A DNA stretch of 39,706 bases from Bacteroidales bacterium (GTDB taxonomy: Bacteria > Bacteroidota > Bacteroidia > Bacteroidales > JAADGE01). The notes under the pieces are model-generated. The model was given only the letters and a program-made list of their open reading frames with translations. It was not told where the DNA came from and searched no databases. Shown one piece after another: positions 14,915 through 25,300 of this stretch. The stretch is taken from the NCBI GenBank assembly GCA_029934705.1, contig JAOZLS010000003.1, positions 1 to 39,706 of the forward strand. The letters run 5' to 3'. A program made the position numbers and the translations under genes. Positions within the stretch are counted from its first letter, which is position 1; the number at the start of each line of letters is the position of its first letter.

Positions 14915-17011
14915 TTATTCTGCTTGAGTGTTTTTGCTAATATCAATTGGGATTGTAAACCACAGTTTAGAGCCTTTATCTTGCTCCGATTCTAAACTCA
15001 TTTTTCCACCTAATAAATTCACCAAGCCTAATGAAATTGACAAGCCCAAGCCTGTTCCTCCATATTTTTTACTAATAAACTCTTCGGATTGTTGAAATCG
15101 GTCAAAAATTAATTTTTGTTTTTCCTTTCTTATTCCAATTCCTGAGTCTTTTACATAAAATGTTATGAGTTTTTCGGTACAAGTTGCTCCTAACTCTACA
15201 AAACCTGTTTCAGTAAATTTTATTCCATTCTGAATTAAGTTCGTTAATATTTGACTTATCCTATTTTCATCTGAAATAATACTAATATCTATGTCGCAAG
15301 TCTTGGTAAAAATAAGTTCAAGACCTTTTTCTTCGACCATTGGGGTGAAGATAGCAAATAACCTATCAAGCAATTTCTTAACATTAAATTTTTCGGGATA
15401 AATTTTAAGTTGTCCCACTTCTAATTTTGAAATTTCAAGTATATCATTTATTACTGTAAGCAGCTGATTACCGCTCGAATCAATAACTTCTAAATATCTT
15501 TTTCGTTCTTCTTTAGTTAATAAGTCATTATCTAATAATTGTGAAAAGCCTAATATACCATTAAGTGGTGTTCTTATTTCGTGAGACATATTGGCCAAAA
15601 ATGCTGATTTTAAGCGGTCTGCTTCTTCTGCTTTTTCTTTTGCATGAAGTAAATTCTGTTCGGCTTCTTTTTTTTCCGATATATCCTCTACAATTCCTTC
15701 ATGATACATAAATTGTCCTGAACTATCATAAAAAGCTGTTGCATTTTCTCGTATATGAATTATTTTTCGGTTATTATTCATCCAACGACTCTCAAAACCT
15801 ACAACTTCTCCTTTTTCTCTAATTATTTTATTAAAACGAAGTTTATCTTCAATATTTGCGTATCCTATATTTATTTTATTACTCGATATTTGGGCAAATG
15901 ATGTAAAACCAAGCAATTTTATTAATGCTGGATTTGCCATAATTATTTCACCTTTGGAGGATACTCTATAAAAGCCTAGTGCTGAATTATTATATATTGA
16001 TTTAAAACGTTTTTCGCTACTTTCTAAATCTTCTTGAGCTGATTTACGTTTTGTAATATCTGTAACATAACCATAAAAGTTAGTAATATTCATGTTTTCA
16101 TCATAAATTTGTGTTACAAATTGAGATAGCCAAATAATACTTCCATCTTTTTTTATTACTCTATAATCATCAACACTAAAATTTAAAATATTATGACTTT
16201 GTGCGGATTCTAAAGCTTTCCTTGGAATATCTACGTCTTCTGGATGTATAATTGATTTATAATGTATTTTTCCCGACAAGAATTCAGTATCGGTATAGCC
16301 AAAAATTTCTTTAACATTTGGCGAAACATATTCAATAGGCCAATTTGCACTATTTCCCCAATGAAAAACTACAACGTTACCACTCATAAACATGCTTCGT
16401 TCTTTAAGCAAGCTCAAATAAAGTTTGTAGTTTTCTCTTTCTGATGATTTTCTTTTACTTATGTCAAACCAAATTTCACCAATATATTTTACATTTCCAA
16501 ACTTATCTTTTATAGGAAAAAACCTTAGTTCTTTATAAATATTTGCAACAGAATCCCAAACTTCTTTCTTTACAAATGTACTAAATTTATTCACCGACTT
16601 AACAGGACAAAAATCGCAGGGTGTAGTTCTATTATAATGTAAATTATAGCATTTAGTAGTAGAAGAATCTATATCTTCAAATTTATTCTTATTTGTTTTT
16701 ATAATATTAAAATCATCATCTAAAATAATTAAATTTCCGGGCATAGCATCTAACACACTTTCATATAAAGTTTTTTGCTCTTCTATTTTATTCTTTAAAA
16801 CAGAAACATGGTCATAACTTTCTTTTAAAGCGTCGTTTGATGTTGCCAGCTCTTCATTAGAGGCTCTTAATTCTTCATTAAGTAGTGTATATTCTTGAAA
16901 TAAATACTCTGGTAACTCTTCTTCATTAGTATCTTGTTGCTTAACATGCAGAATATTCTCTAATTCTCTTACTCTCAGCCTTAAAACATCAATTTCAGAT
17001 AATGAATTCAT
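14915..17011 (-). CDS. Cytoplasmic sensor histidine kinase with three PAS domains
   Basis: A 698-aa kinase without membrane helices. An N-terminal coiled coil (about 1-85, with LNEELRASNEELATSNDALKE) is followed by PAS 1 (about 86-190, containing CYNLH...PCDFCPV), PAS 2 (about 210-325, EYVSPNVKEIFGYTDTEF), PAS 3 (about 335-450, RVSSKGEIIMANPALIKLLGF), HisKA (about 465-535, phosphoacceptor in FLANMSHEIRTPLNG) and HATPase_c (N box NLIQNGIKFT, DSGIGI, GGTGLGLSI). There is no receiver domain and no response regulator nearby. The three cysteines in PAS 1 (C, then PCDFCP) could bind a metal or respond to redox state. It precedes the ECF sigma gene by 21 bp, so it may feed into the same pathway. Confidence 0.92.
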   Translation of the reverse strand: MNSLSEIDVLRLRVRELENILHVKQQDTNEEELPEYLFQEYTLLNEELRASNEELATSNDALKESYDHVSVLKNKIEEQKTLYESVLDAMPGNLIILDDDFNIIKTNKNKFEDIDSSTTKCYNLHYNRTTPCDFCPVKSVNKFSTFVKKEVWDSVANIYKELRFFPIKDKFGNVKYIGEIWFDISKRKSSERENYKLYLSLLKERSMFMSGNVVVFHWGNSANWPIEYVSPNVKEIFGYTDTEFLSGKIHYKSIIHPEDVDIPRKALESAQSHNILNFSVDDYRVIKKDGSIIWLSQFVTQIYDENMNITNFYGYVTDITKRKSAQEDLESSEKRFKSIYNNSALGFYRVSSKGEIIMANPALIKLLGFTSFAQISSNKINIGYANIEDKLRFNKIIREKGEVVGFESRWMNNNRKIIHIRENATAFYDSSGQFMYHEGIVEDISEKKEAEQNLLHAKEKAEEADRLKSAFLANMSHEIRTPLNGILGFSQLLDNDLLTKEERKRYLEVIDSSGNQLLTVINDILEISKLEVGQLKIYPEKFNVKKLLDRLFAIFTPMVEEKGLELIFTKTCDIDISIISDENRISQILTNLIQNGIKFTETGFVELGATCTEKLITFYVKDSGIGIRKEKQKLIFDRFQQSEEFISKKYGGTGLGLSISLGLVNLLGGKMSLESEQDKGSKLWFTIPIDISKNTQAE

Positions 17012-17084
17012 AATAATAATTTATTTTGAATTGTAAATTTATAATAAATTTATGAAATAAATAGTTTTAAAATCTACATTTGCA

Positions 17085-17092
17085 TAATTTTA
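17085..17092 (+). promoter_or_regulatory. -7 promoter element of the sodium:solute symporter gene
   Basis: TACATTTG matches TAnnTTTG and ends 16 bp before the ATG at 17109, giving a very short leader. Confidence 0.5.
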
Positions 17093-17108
17093 TTTAAAAA
17101 AAGCATAA

Positions 17109-18566
17109 ATGAGCCCATTATTAATTTTTACTGTAATTAGTATATATTTCGTATTTTTAATACTTATATCCTATATAACTGGCAAGAAAAGCAACTTTGC
17201 TTCTTTTTTTACTGCTAACCGAAAATCGCCTTGGTATTTAGTTGCGTTTGGTATGATTGGTGCATCTCTTTCGGGTGTTACTTTTATTTCAATTCCGGGC
17301 GAAGTTGGTAAAAGTAATTTTACATACTTTCAAATGGTTTTGGGCTACCTTGTAGGCTATTTTGTTATTATTAAAATTCTACTTCCATTGTATTACAAAC
17401 ATAATTTAGTTTCAATTTACACATACTTAAAAACTCGCTTTGGCTTTTGGTCTCACAAAACCGGTTCCGCATTTTTTATATTATCTAGGGTTATTGGTGC
17501 ATCTTTTAGGTTATTTCTTGTTGCAAATGTTTTGCAAATAGGACTTTTTAATGCACTTGGTATTCCTTTTTATGTAACAGTACCTATAACAATTGCACTT
17601 ATTTGGGTATATACTTACCGGGCAGGTATAAAAACAATTGTTTGGACAGATACTTTACAAACTCTTTTTATGCTAGTTGCCGTTGTAGTAAGTATAATTA
17701 TTATTGCTGGCGAACTAAACCTAAATACAAGCCAACTTATTGATAAAATACGAGAAAGCGAAATGTCAAACATTTTTGATTGGGATATAAATTCTCCAAC
17801 AAACTTCTACAAACAATTTATTGCAGGTGCTTTAATTGCGATAGTTATGACAGGATTAGACCAAGACATGATGCAAAAAAACTTAACCTGCAAAAATTTA
17901 AAAGAAGCTCAAAAAAATATGTTCTGGTTTAGTATTGTTCTTGTTCCTGTAAATTTACTTTTCTTATCATTAGGTGCTTTATTATATATTTACTCTAACG
18001 AAATGGGCATAGAAATCCCAACAAACACTGATAATTTATACCCTTTACTTGCTTTTAATAACTTTTCAGTTTTTGCAGGAATTACTTTTCTTTTAGGAAT
18101 TACAGCAGCTGCATTTTCCAGTGCTGACTCTGCTCTTACAGCCCTTACAACCTCATTTGCTGTGGATATTCTTGAAATAGACATAACTAAAAACTCAAAA
18201 AAAGCCCGAAGAACCAAAATACTTATACATATCATGTTTTCTATATTATTATTTGCAATAATATTAATTTTTAATAGTATAAATAAGCCAAGTGTTATAA
18301 CGGCAGTATTTAAGGCAGCATCCTACACTTATGGACCAATTTTAGGAATGTTTATGTTCGGAATTTTTACAAAACTTAAATCAAAAGATATTGCAATACC
18401 ATTTATTGCTATAAGTTCTCCTATAATATCATATTTTTTAAATATATATTCCGAAGAATTATTAAATGGATATAAATTTGGATTTGAACTACTTGGAGTA
18501 AACGCTATTATTACATTTTTAGGCATGCTTGCATTTGCAAATTATAAAGCTAAGTTTACAAAATAA
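17109..18566 (+). CDS. Sodium:solute symporter (SSS) family protein
   Basis: A 485-aa polytopic membrane protein with about 13 hydrophobic segments, of the SSS family (SLC5-like, PF00474). Signature regions include SFASFFTANRKSPWYLVAFGMIGASLSGVTF near the N-terminus and GITAAAFSSADSALTALTTSFAVDI in the later half, where the sodium site normally lies. The family imports sugars, amino acids, carboxylates or other solutes with sodium; the substrate cannot be predicted here. It is divergent from the histidine kinase gene across a 97-bp gap and shows no clear functional link with ruvA downstream. Confidence 0.9.
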   Translation: MSPLLIFTVISIYFVFLILISYITGKKSNFASFFTANRKSPWYLVAFGMIGASLSGVTFISIPGEVGKSNFTYFQMVLGYLVGYFVIIKILLPLYYKHNLVSIYTYLKTRFGFWSHKTGSAFFILSRVIGASFRLFLVANVLQIGLFNALGIPFYVTVPITIALIWVYTYRAGIKTIVWTDTLQTLFMLVAVVVSIIIIAGELNLNTSQLIDKIRESEMSNIFDWDINSPTNFYKQFIAGALIAIVMTGLDQDMMQKNLTCKNLKEAQKNMFWFSIVLVPVNLLFLSLGALLYIYSNEMGIEIPTNTDNLYPLLAFNNFSVFAGITFLLGITAAAFSSADSALTALTTSFAVDILEIDITKNSKKARRTKILIHIMFSILLFAIILIFNSINKPSVITAVFKAASYTYGPILGMFMFGIFTKLKSKDIAIPFIAISSPIISYFLNIYSEELLNGYKFGFELLGVNAIITFLGMLAFANYKAKFTK

Positions 18567-18619
18567 TATAAATTTATAAAACCATTACAAAAATTGCAAC
18601 AAATTTGAATTCTTTTGCC

Positions 18620-18627
18620 TAAATTTG
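18620..18627 (+). promoter_or_regulatory. -7 promoter element of ruvA
   Basis: TAAATTTG matches TAnnTTTG, 21 bp before the ATG. A TTG at 18594-18596 lies 23 bp upstream, at the long end of the usual spacing. Confidence 0.5.
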
Positions 18628-18648
18628 TCGTTAAATTAAAAATATACT

Positions 18649-19230
18649 ATGTACGAATTTATTTCAGGAAAATTTACAGAAAAAAAACCAACTTTTGTCG
18701 TTATTGAAAATAATGGTATAGGTTATTTCGTTAATATCTCATTATTTACAAATGCTAAAATAGAAAACATTGAAAATGGTACATTATATATACATCAAGT
18801 TTTAAAAGAAGACTCAAGTTCTTTCTATGGTTTTTTTGACAAAAGTGAACGACAAATATTTAGACTATTAATCTCAGTTTCAGGCATTGGTGCTAATACT
18901 GGAAGACTAATGCTATCATCACTTAGTCCCGAAGAAATAAAAAATGCTATACAAACAGACAATGTAAATTTAATAAAAAGCGTTAAAGGAATTGGGGTAA
19001 AAACTGCACAAAGAGTAATTCTTGATTTAAGAGATAAAATAGATAAGACAGAAATAGAAGGAGGAACAGTCTCAATTATAGATAATTCTAAAAAAGAAGA
19101 GGCATTATCAGCACTTATTATGCTAGGCTTTGCTAAAAAAATTGCAGAAAAGCATATAGATAATATAATTAAAGAAAATCCAGATATTAATATTGAAAAT
19201 ATTGTGAAATTATCATTAAAAACTTTATAA
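18649..19230 (+). CDS. ruvA: Holliday junction branch migration protein RuvA
   Basis: A 193-aa protein of normal RuvA length. It has the N-terminal OB-fold (MYEFISGKFTEKKPTFVVIENNGIGYFVNI), tandem helix-hairpin-helix motifs (LISVSGIGANTGRLML and IKSVKGIGVKTAQRVILDL), and the small C-terminal domain that contacts RuvB (EALSALIMLGFAKKIAEKHID). RuvA tetramers bind four-way junctions and load the RuvB motor. ruvB is not adjacent. The placement of ruvA directly before sprA is, as I recall, frequent in Bacteroidetes. Confidence 0.97.
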   Translation: MYEFISGKFTEKKPTFVVIENNGIGYFVNISLFTNAKIENIENGTLYIHQVLKEDSSSFYGFFDKSERQIFRLLISVSGIGANTGRLMLSSLSPEEIKNAIQTDNVNLIKSVKGIGVKTAQRVILDLRDKIDKTEIEGGTVSIIDNSKKEEALSALIMLGFAKKIAEKHIDNIIKENPDINIENIVKLSLKTL

Positions 19231-19256
19231 ATACTTTTAATAATACACAAAACTTC

Positions 19257-19264
19257 TAATTTTG
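19257..19264 (+). promoter_or_regulatory. -7 promoter element of sprA
   Basis: TAATTTTG matches TAnnTTTG. A start site near 19270 leaves about 45 nt before the GTG at 19317 and excludes the short ATG frame at 19268, which stops after seven codons. Confidence 0.5.
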
Positions 19265-19316
19265 CCTATGAATAAACTTTACGTAAATTAATAAAAACAT
19301 AAACCTACAATATCAA

Positions 19317-22300
19317 GTGAGAAATTATAGTAAAGACTTATTGAACTTAACAGCCATAGCTTTAATATTTATAACCGTTGTTTCGTTTAGCTCAAGCCCG
19401 TCTGGAATAACTATGTCCGAATTTGAATTCGGCGTTAACGATACTATCGTTGACGATTCTACATTATTATTCCCTTTTAATGACTATACAAATACGCCAG
19501 CAATAGTATCTTATCAATCGCCATTATTTTTAAATAATCCTGAAAATATTAGCTCTACTGTTGTTTACGACTCAAAAACCAACAAGTTTGTATTTTACGA
19601 CAAAATAGGCAATTTTAATTACAGAAACCCATACTACATGAGTGCCGACGAATACTTTGACTACAAAATGAAGAAATCGACACAGGAATATTGGATGGAA
19701 CGCTCGTCTCTTGAAACAACAAGAGATGGAAACAGCCTAGTTGACAAACTTGTAAACCAAAGTTTAATTGTTCCACTAAAAGGTTTTGAAGACATATTTG
19801 GAAGTAATGTTATAAACATAAAACCTCAAGGAAATGCCGAACTTATTTTTGGTTTAAACATTTCGAAAGTTGAAAATCATACATTACCAGAAAATCTTCA
19901 GAAAAATGTAACATTTGCCTTCGATATGAAAATAAAGATGGGCGTTAGCGGACAAATTGGCGACAAACTAAAAATGGGTATAAATTATGATACCGAAGCA
20001 ACTTTTGAATTTGAAAATAACATAAAACTTGCCTACGAAGGAAAAGAAGACGAGATTTTACAAAAAATTGAAGCAGGAAACGTATCAATGCCACTCACAG
20101 GAACTCTTATTACTGGAAGCAGTAGCCTTTGGGGAATTAAAACTGAACTTAAATTTGGTAAACTTACCGTAACAACTGTTCTTTCTCAGCAAAAAGGCGA
20201 AATACAAACAATTGAGGTTGAAGGCGGTGCATCAACTACTCCTTATGAAATTACTGCCGACAAATACGAAGCTAATAAGCATTATTTCTTAGCACAATAT
20301 TTTAGAGACCACTACAACTCAGCTCTTGAAAATCTTCCTATAATTAGGTCAAACATAACTATTACAAAGGTAGAAGTTTGGGTAACAAATAGAAGTGGAA
20401 ACTTTGAAAACTCTAGAAACATTGCTGCATTTATTGATTTAGGAGAAGCCCAACAGCACATTCACTCCCCAGAAAACTTTACAGGTGGAGGAATGTATCC
20501 CGACAATGCTACAAACAATCTTTATAACCAAATGATTACATCTTATAGTGGAATTAGAGATATAAACACTATAAGTTCAACTCTTACATCTTTACCTAAT
20601 TTTCATCAAGGCGAAGATTATGAAAAAGTTCAAAATGCAAGACTTCTTAATCAGTCAGAATACACACTAAACCCTAACTTAGGATATATATCATTAAACT
20701 CATCACTAAATAATGACGAAGTTTTAGCAGTTTCCTACGAATTTAATGCTGGAGGACAAACATACAGAGTTGGTGAATTTTCAAACGAAACACCTCCTGC
20801 CCCTGAGACATTAATTCTTAAACTAATAAAACCTACAACTTTATCAACAGAACTTCCTACTTGGAACTTAATGATGAAAAATGTTTATGCCATAAATGCA
20901 TATCAAATTAATAGTGAAAACTTCACTTTTGATGTTATGTATAGAGACGATAAAACAGGATCATCTCTAAATTATATTCCTGCTGGCGAAATTAATGGTA
21001 AAATATTACTAAGCGTTCTAAGACTCGACAACTTAAATAAAAATAACGAAGCTGGTGCCGACGGCTTTTTCGATTTTATTGATAAAATAACAATTAATGC
21101 AACAAATGGTAAAATATATTTCCCAGTACTTGAGCCTTTTGGCGAGTATTTAAGAGATAAAATAACAGGAGGTACTACCAGCAATCCTGAACTTAACCGA
21201 ATTGCAGACCAATACGTTTTTGAAGAATTATATACAAAAACACAAAGTCAAGCACAACAAATTGCTGAAAAAAATAAATTTTTCTTCAAAGGCTCATATC
21301 GTTCCGCTGGAGGTTCCGACATAAACCTAAATGCAATGAATGTACCCGAAGGCTCGGTAAAAGTTACTGCTGGAGGTAGAGAATTACAAGAAAACACAGA
21401 CTATACTGTAGATTATAACTTAGGGCGAGTATCAATACTAAACCAAAGTTTGCTTGAGTCAGGAACTCCAATTAAAATATCCTTAGAAAGTAACTCAATG
21501 TTCAATATTGGAACAAAATCGTTAATAGGAACACACCTCGATTATCGTTTTTCTGAAAAATTTAATATTGGAGCTACAGTAATGCACCTTAATCAAAAAC
21601 CTTTAACATCAAAAGTAAACATCGGAAACGAACCAATATCAAATACAATATGGGGAACCGATATTAACTATAATCAAGAAGTTCCTTTCTTTACAAATTT
21701 AGTAGATAAAATACCTTTTATTCAAACTAAAGAAATGTCAGTTTTTGATTTTAGTGGAGAATTTGCTCAACTAATTCCTGGACATCCTAAAATTGTGGGA
21801 GAAGAAGGCTTTGCTCATATTGATGATTTTGAAGCAACAAAAACAACTATCGACTTAAAAACACCATCGAGCTGGTACTTGGCAAGTACACCTCAAGGTC
21901 AATCAGATTTATTTCCCGAAGCAGATTCAACAAATGCTCTTTCCTACGGATTTAATCGTGCTAAACTTGCTTGGTACACAATTAATCCTGATTTTTTAAG
22001 AAACACAGCCTCTGTTCCCGACTATATTACAACCGACGACCAGTCTGACCACAGAGTTAGAGAAGTTATGGAACAAGAACTTTTTCCAGACAGAGATCCT
22101 CTACACGGAGTACCGCCTGTAATTTCTGTTTTAAACTTAGCATACTATCCTAAAGAAAAAGGACCTTACAATTACGACACAGAAGGAATGCCTGGAATAT
22201 CAGCTGGTATTGATCAAAACGGAGAACTAAACCAGCCAGACACTAGATGGGGTGGTATAATGAGAAGTCTTATTACAAACGACTTTGAAGATGCAAACAT

Positions 22301-25300
22301 CGAATTTATAGAATTTTGGGTTATGGATCCATTTATTTATGATGACAACCAAACTGGTGGCGATGTATATTTTAATCTAGGAAATGTTTCAGAAGATATA
22401 CTAAAAGACTCCAGACAATCTTTTGAGAATGGACTACCAACTGGCTCTTTAATTGATGATGTTGATACTACTGTTTGGGGACGTGTACCTATTCTTCCTA
22501 GAATAACAGAAGGCTTTGCCAACGAACCTGTTAATGCTCGTGAATTTCAGGACACTGGACTCGATGGACTAGCAAATGCTGACGAACAATCATTTTTTGC
22601 TTCATACTTAAATAAAATATCATCAATGCATGGTATAAACTCTCCTGCATACACAAAAGCTGCAGCAGACCCTTCAAGTGATGATTATCGATTTTTCAAA
22701 GCTCCAGCCTTTGATGACGAACAGGCTTCAATAATGCAAAGATATAAGCAATTTAATAGCATGGAGCGAAACTCCTCTATTGCAAGTACTGGAGGCAATA
22801 CCATGTCAGCAGGCACACAACTTCCAGACATGGAGGATATTAATAGAGACTATACTTTAAGTGAAACAGAAACTTACTTTCAATACAAGTTGCATTTAGT
22901 ACCAGAAGAAATGGAAATTGGTAAGAATTTCATTACAGATATTAAAGAAAGTACCGTAAAACTTAAAAATGATAATAAAGAAACAGTAAAATGGTATCAT
23001 TTTAAAGTACCAATTAAAGAATACGAAAAAAGTGTAGGAACAATTCAAGACTTTAAATCTATTAGATTTATGAGACTTTTTATGCACGGATGGGACGAAG
23101 ATATTGTTCTTAGATTTGCTGAATTAAATTTAGTTCGTGGCGAATGGAGAAAATATACGGCATCCATGCTAGAAGGAACAGAAGGCACAGGTGTTGGTGA
23201 AATTACCGATGCTCATTTTGACATTTCAGCTGTAAATATTGAAGAAAACACTTATCGCCAGCCAATTAACTACATAATGCCTCCAGAAATAACAAGAGAA
23301 ATTTCTCCCGACCAGCCTCAACTTAGAGAGCTTAACGAGCAAGCCATTGTTCTTAAAGTCCTTGATTTAGATGATGGAGATGCACGTGCTGCCTACAAAA
23401 ACGCAGCCTTAGATGTAAGGCAATTTAAACGGCTTCAAATGTTTATACATGCCGAAGCTGTTGACGATGAAATACTAAATGATGGCGACCTATGTGCTTT
23501 TATTCGATTAGGCTCTGATTATCAAGAAAATTATTACGAATACGAAGTACCACTTACTGTTACCGAACACGGTTGGTATGATAAAGAAACTGAAAACGAA
23601 CTTGTATGGCCAACGGATAACATGATGAATATTGAGTTTGAAATACTTCAGCGTGTTAAGCAAAATAGAAATAATAAAATAAGAGAAGTTGGAGCAACAC
23701 TGCAAACAAGCTCTGTTTATAGCGAAGTTATTGATACTTATGGAAGAACTGTAAGCATTATTGGAAACCCAAATCTTAGCAATGTTAGGACAATAATGAT
23801 TGGTATAAGAAACCGTAGTCAAGACTCAAACCCATTAGAAGATGATGGAATGCCAAAGTCGGTAGAAGTCTGGATGAATGAGCTACGACTAACAGAATTT
23901 AATGAAGATGGTGGTTGGGCTTCGCAAGCTCGAATGTCTCTAAGACTTGCCGATTTTTCAAATATTGCAATTGAAGGTAATATTAGTACCCCAGGTTTTG
24001 GTAGTATTGAAAAAAGAGTTAGCGAAAGACAAAAATCTACCGATTATGGCTACAGTATGTCATCAAGTTTTGAACTTGGTAAATTCTTTCCTAAAAAATA
24101 TAATGTAAGAGTTCCATTATACTTTGCTTACTCTGAAACCTTTAGTAATCCACAATACAACCCATTAGATCCTGACATATTACTTAGTACAACCTTGTCG
24201 GATCCAACTTATTCGCAAGCAGAAAAAGATTCTATATTAAGAATATCACAAGATTACGTTAAACGAAAAAGTTTTAATGTTACGAATATGAAAATTGGTG
24301 GTAATTCTGAAAAGAAACCTAAAAAAGTTGCCGAAAATAAAAAAAGTAATGGAAAAGGAAGACTTCCTAATAAAAATAAAAATAAACCTTTTTATCATGT
24401 TTCAAATTGGAGTGCTAGTTATGGCTACAACGAATTATTTATAAGAAACATTAATACTGAGCATAACTTAATGAAAATATATACTGGTGGAATTTCGTAT
24501 AACTACAATATTTCGCCTAAAAATATTGCTCCATTTAAAAGAGTTAAGCTATTTAAGAAAAAAGCTTTTAAACTTGTAAAAGATTTTAACTTTTACTATG
24601 CTCCATCTATGTTATCTTTCCGTAACGATGTTAGAAAATCTTATAACGAAATTCAACTTAGAAATGTAGAACAGCAAGGAATGTATATTCCTCCAACTTT
24701 TGATAAACAATTTACATGGCAGCGAACCTACGATTTAAGATATAATCTTACTAGAGACTTAAAATTTACATACAGTGCAACAAATGCCTCTTGGGTTGAA
24801 GAACCTTATGGAAGAATTGATAAAGAAGACCCATTATACGAGCAAAAAGTAGATACAATTTGGAATAGCCTACAAAATCTTGGAAAAACAACAGATTATA
24901 GGCAAAAAGTTCAACTTAGTTGGAGAATTCCTATAAATAAACTTCCTTTTTTAGACTGGACATCGGCAAATGCAAAGTATGGAGCAGACTATTTTTGGAC
25001 TTACACTCCTCAACCTGCTGATTCAACAATAAACTTAGGAAATAACATCCGAAATGCTCAAAACATACAGCTTTCGGGGCAACTAAACATGACTAAGCTA
25101 TACACGAAAATAAAATACTTAAAAGAAGTTGATAACAAGTTTAAGAAAAACAAGAAGAATAAGAAGAAGAAATTTAAAGATGTAAAATTTGAAGTAGCAA
25201 ACATAAAATTAAAAGAAAATAGAGCAAAAACTATTACTCACAATCTCAGAACAATTGATGTTACAGCAAAAGTTGTTGATGGACAAGGAAAAGTAGTTGC

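Noticed and set aside
23508-23822. 104-aa minus-strand ORF and other small ORFs inside sprA
   Set aside because: They are shadows of the 2509-codon sprA frame.
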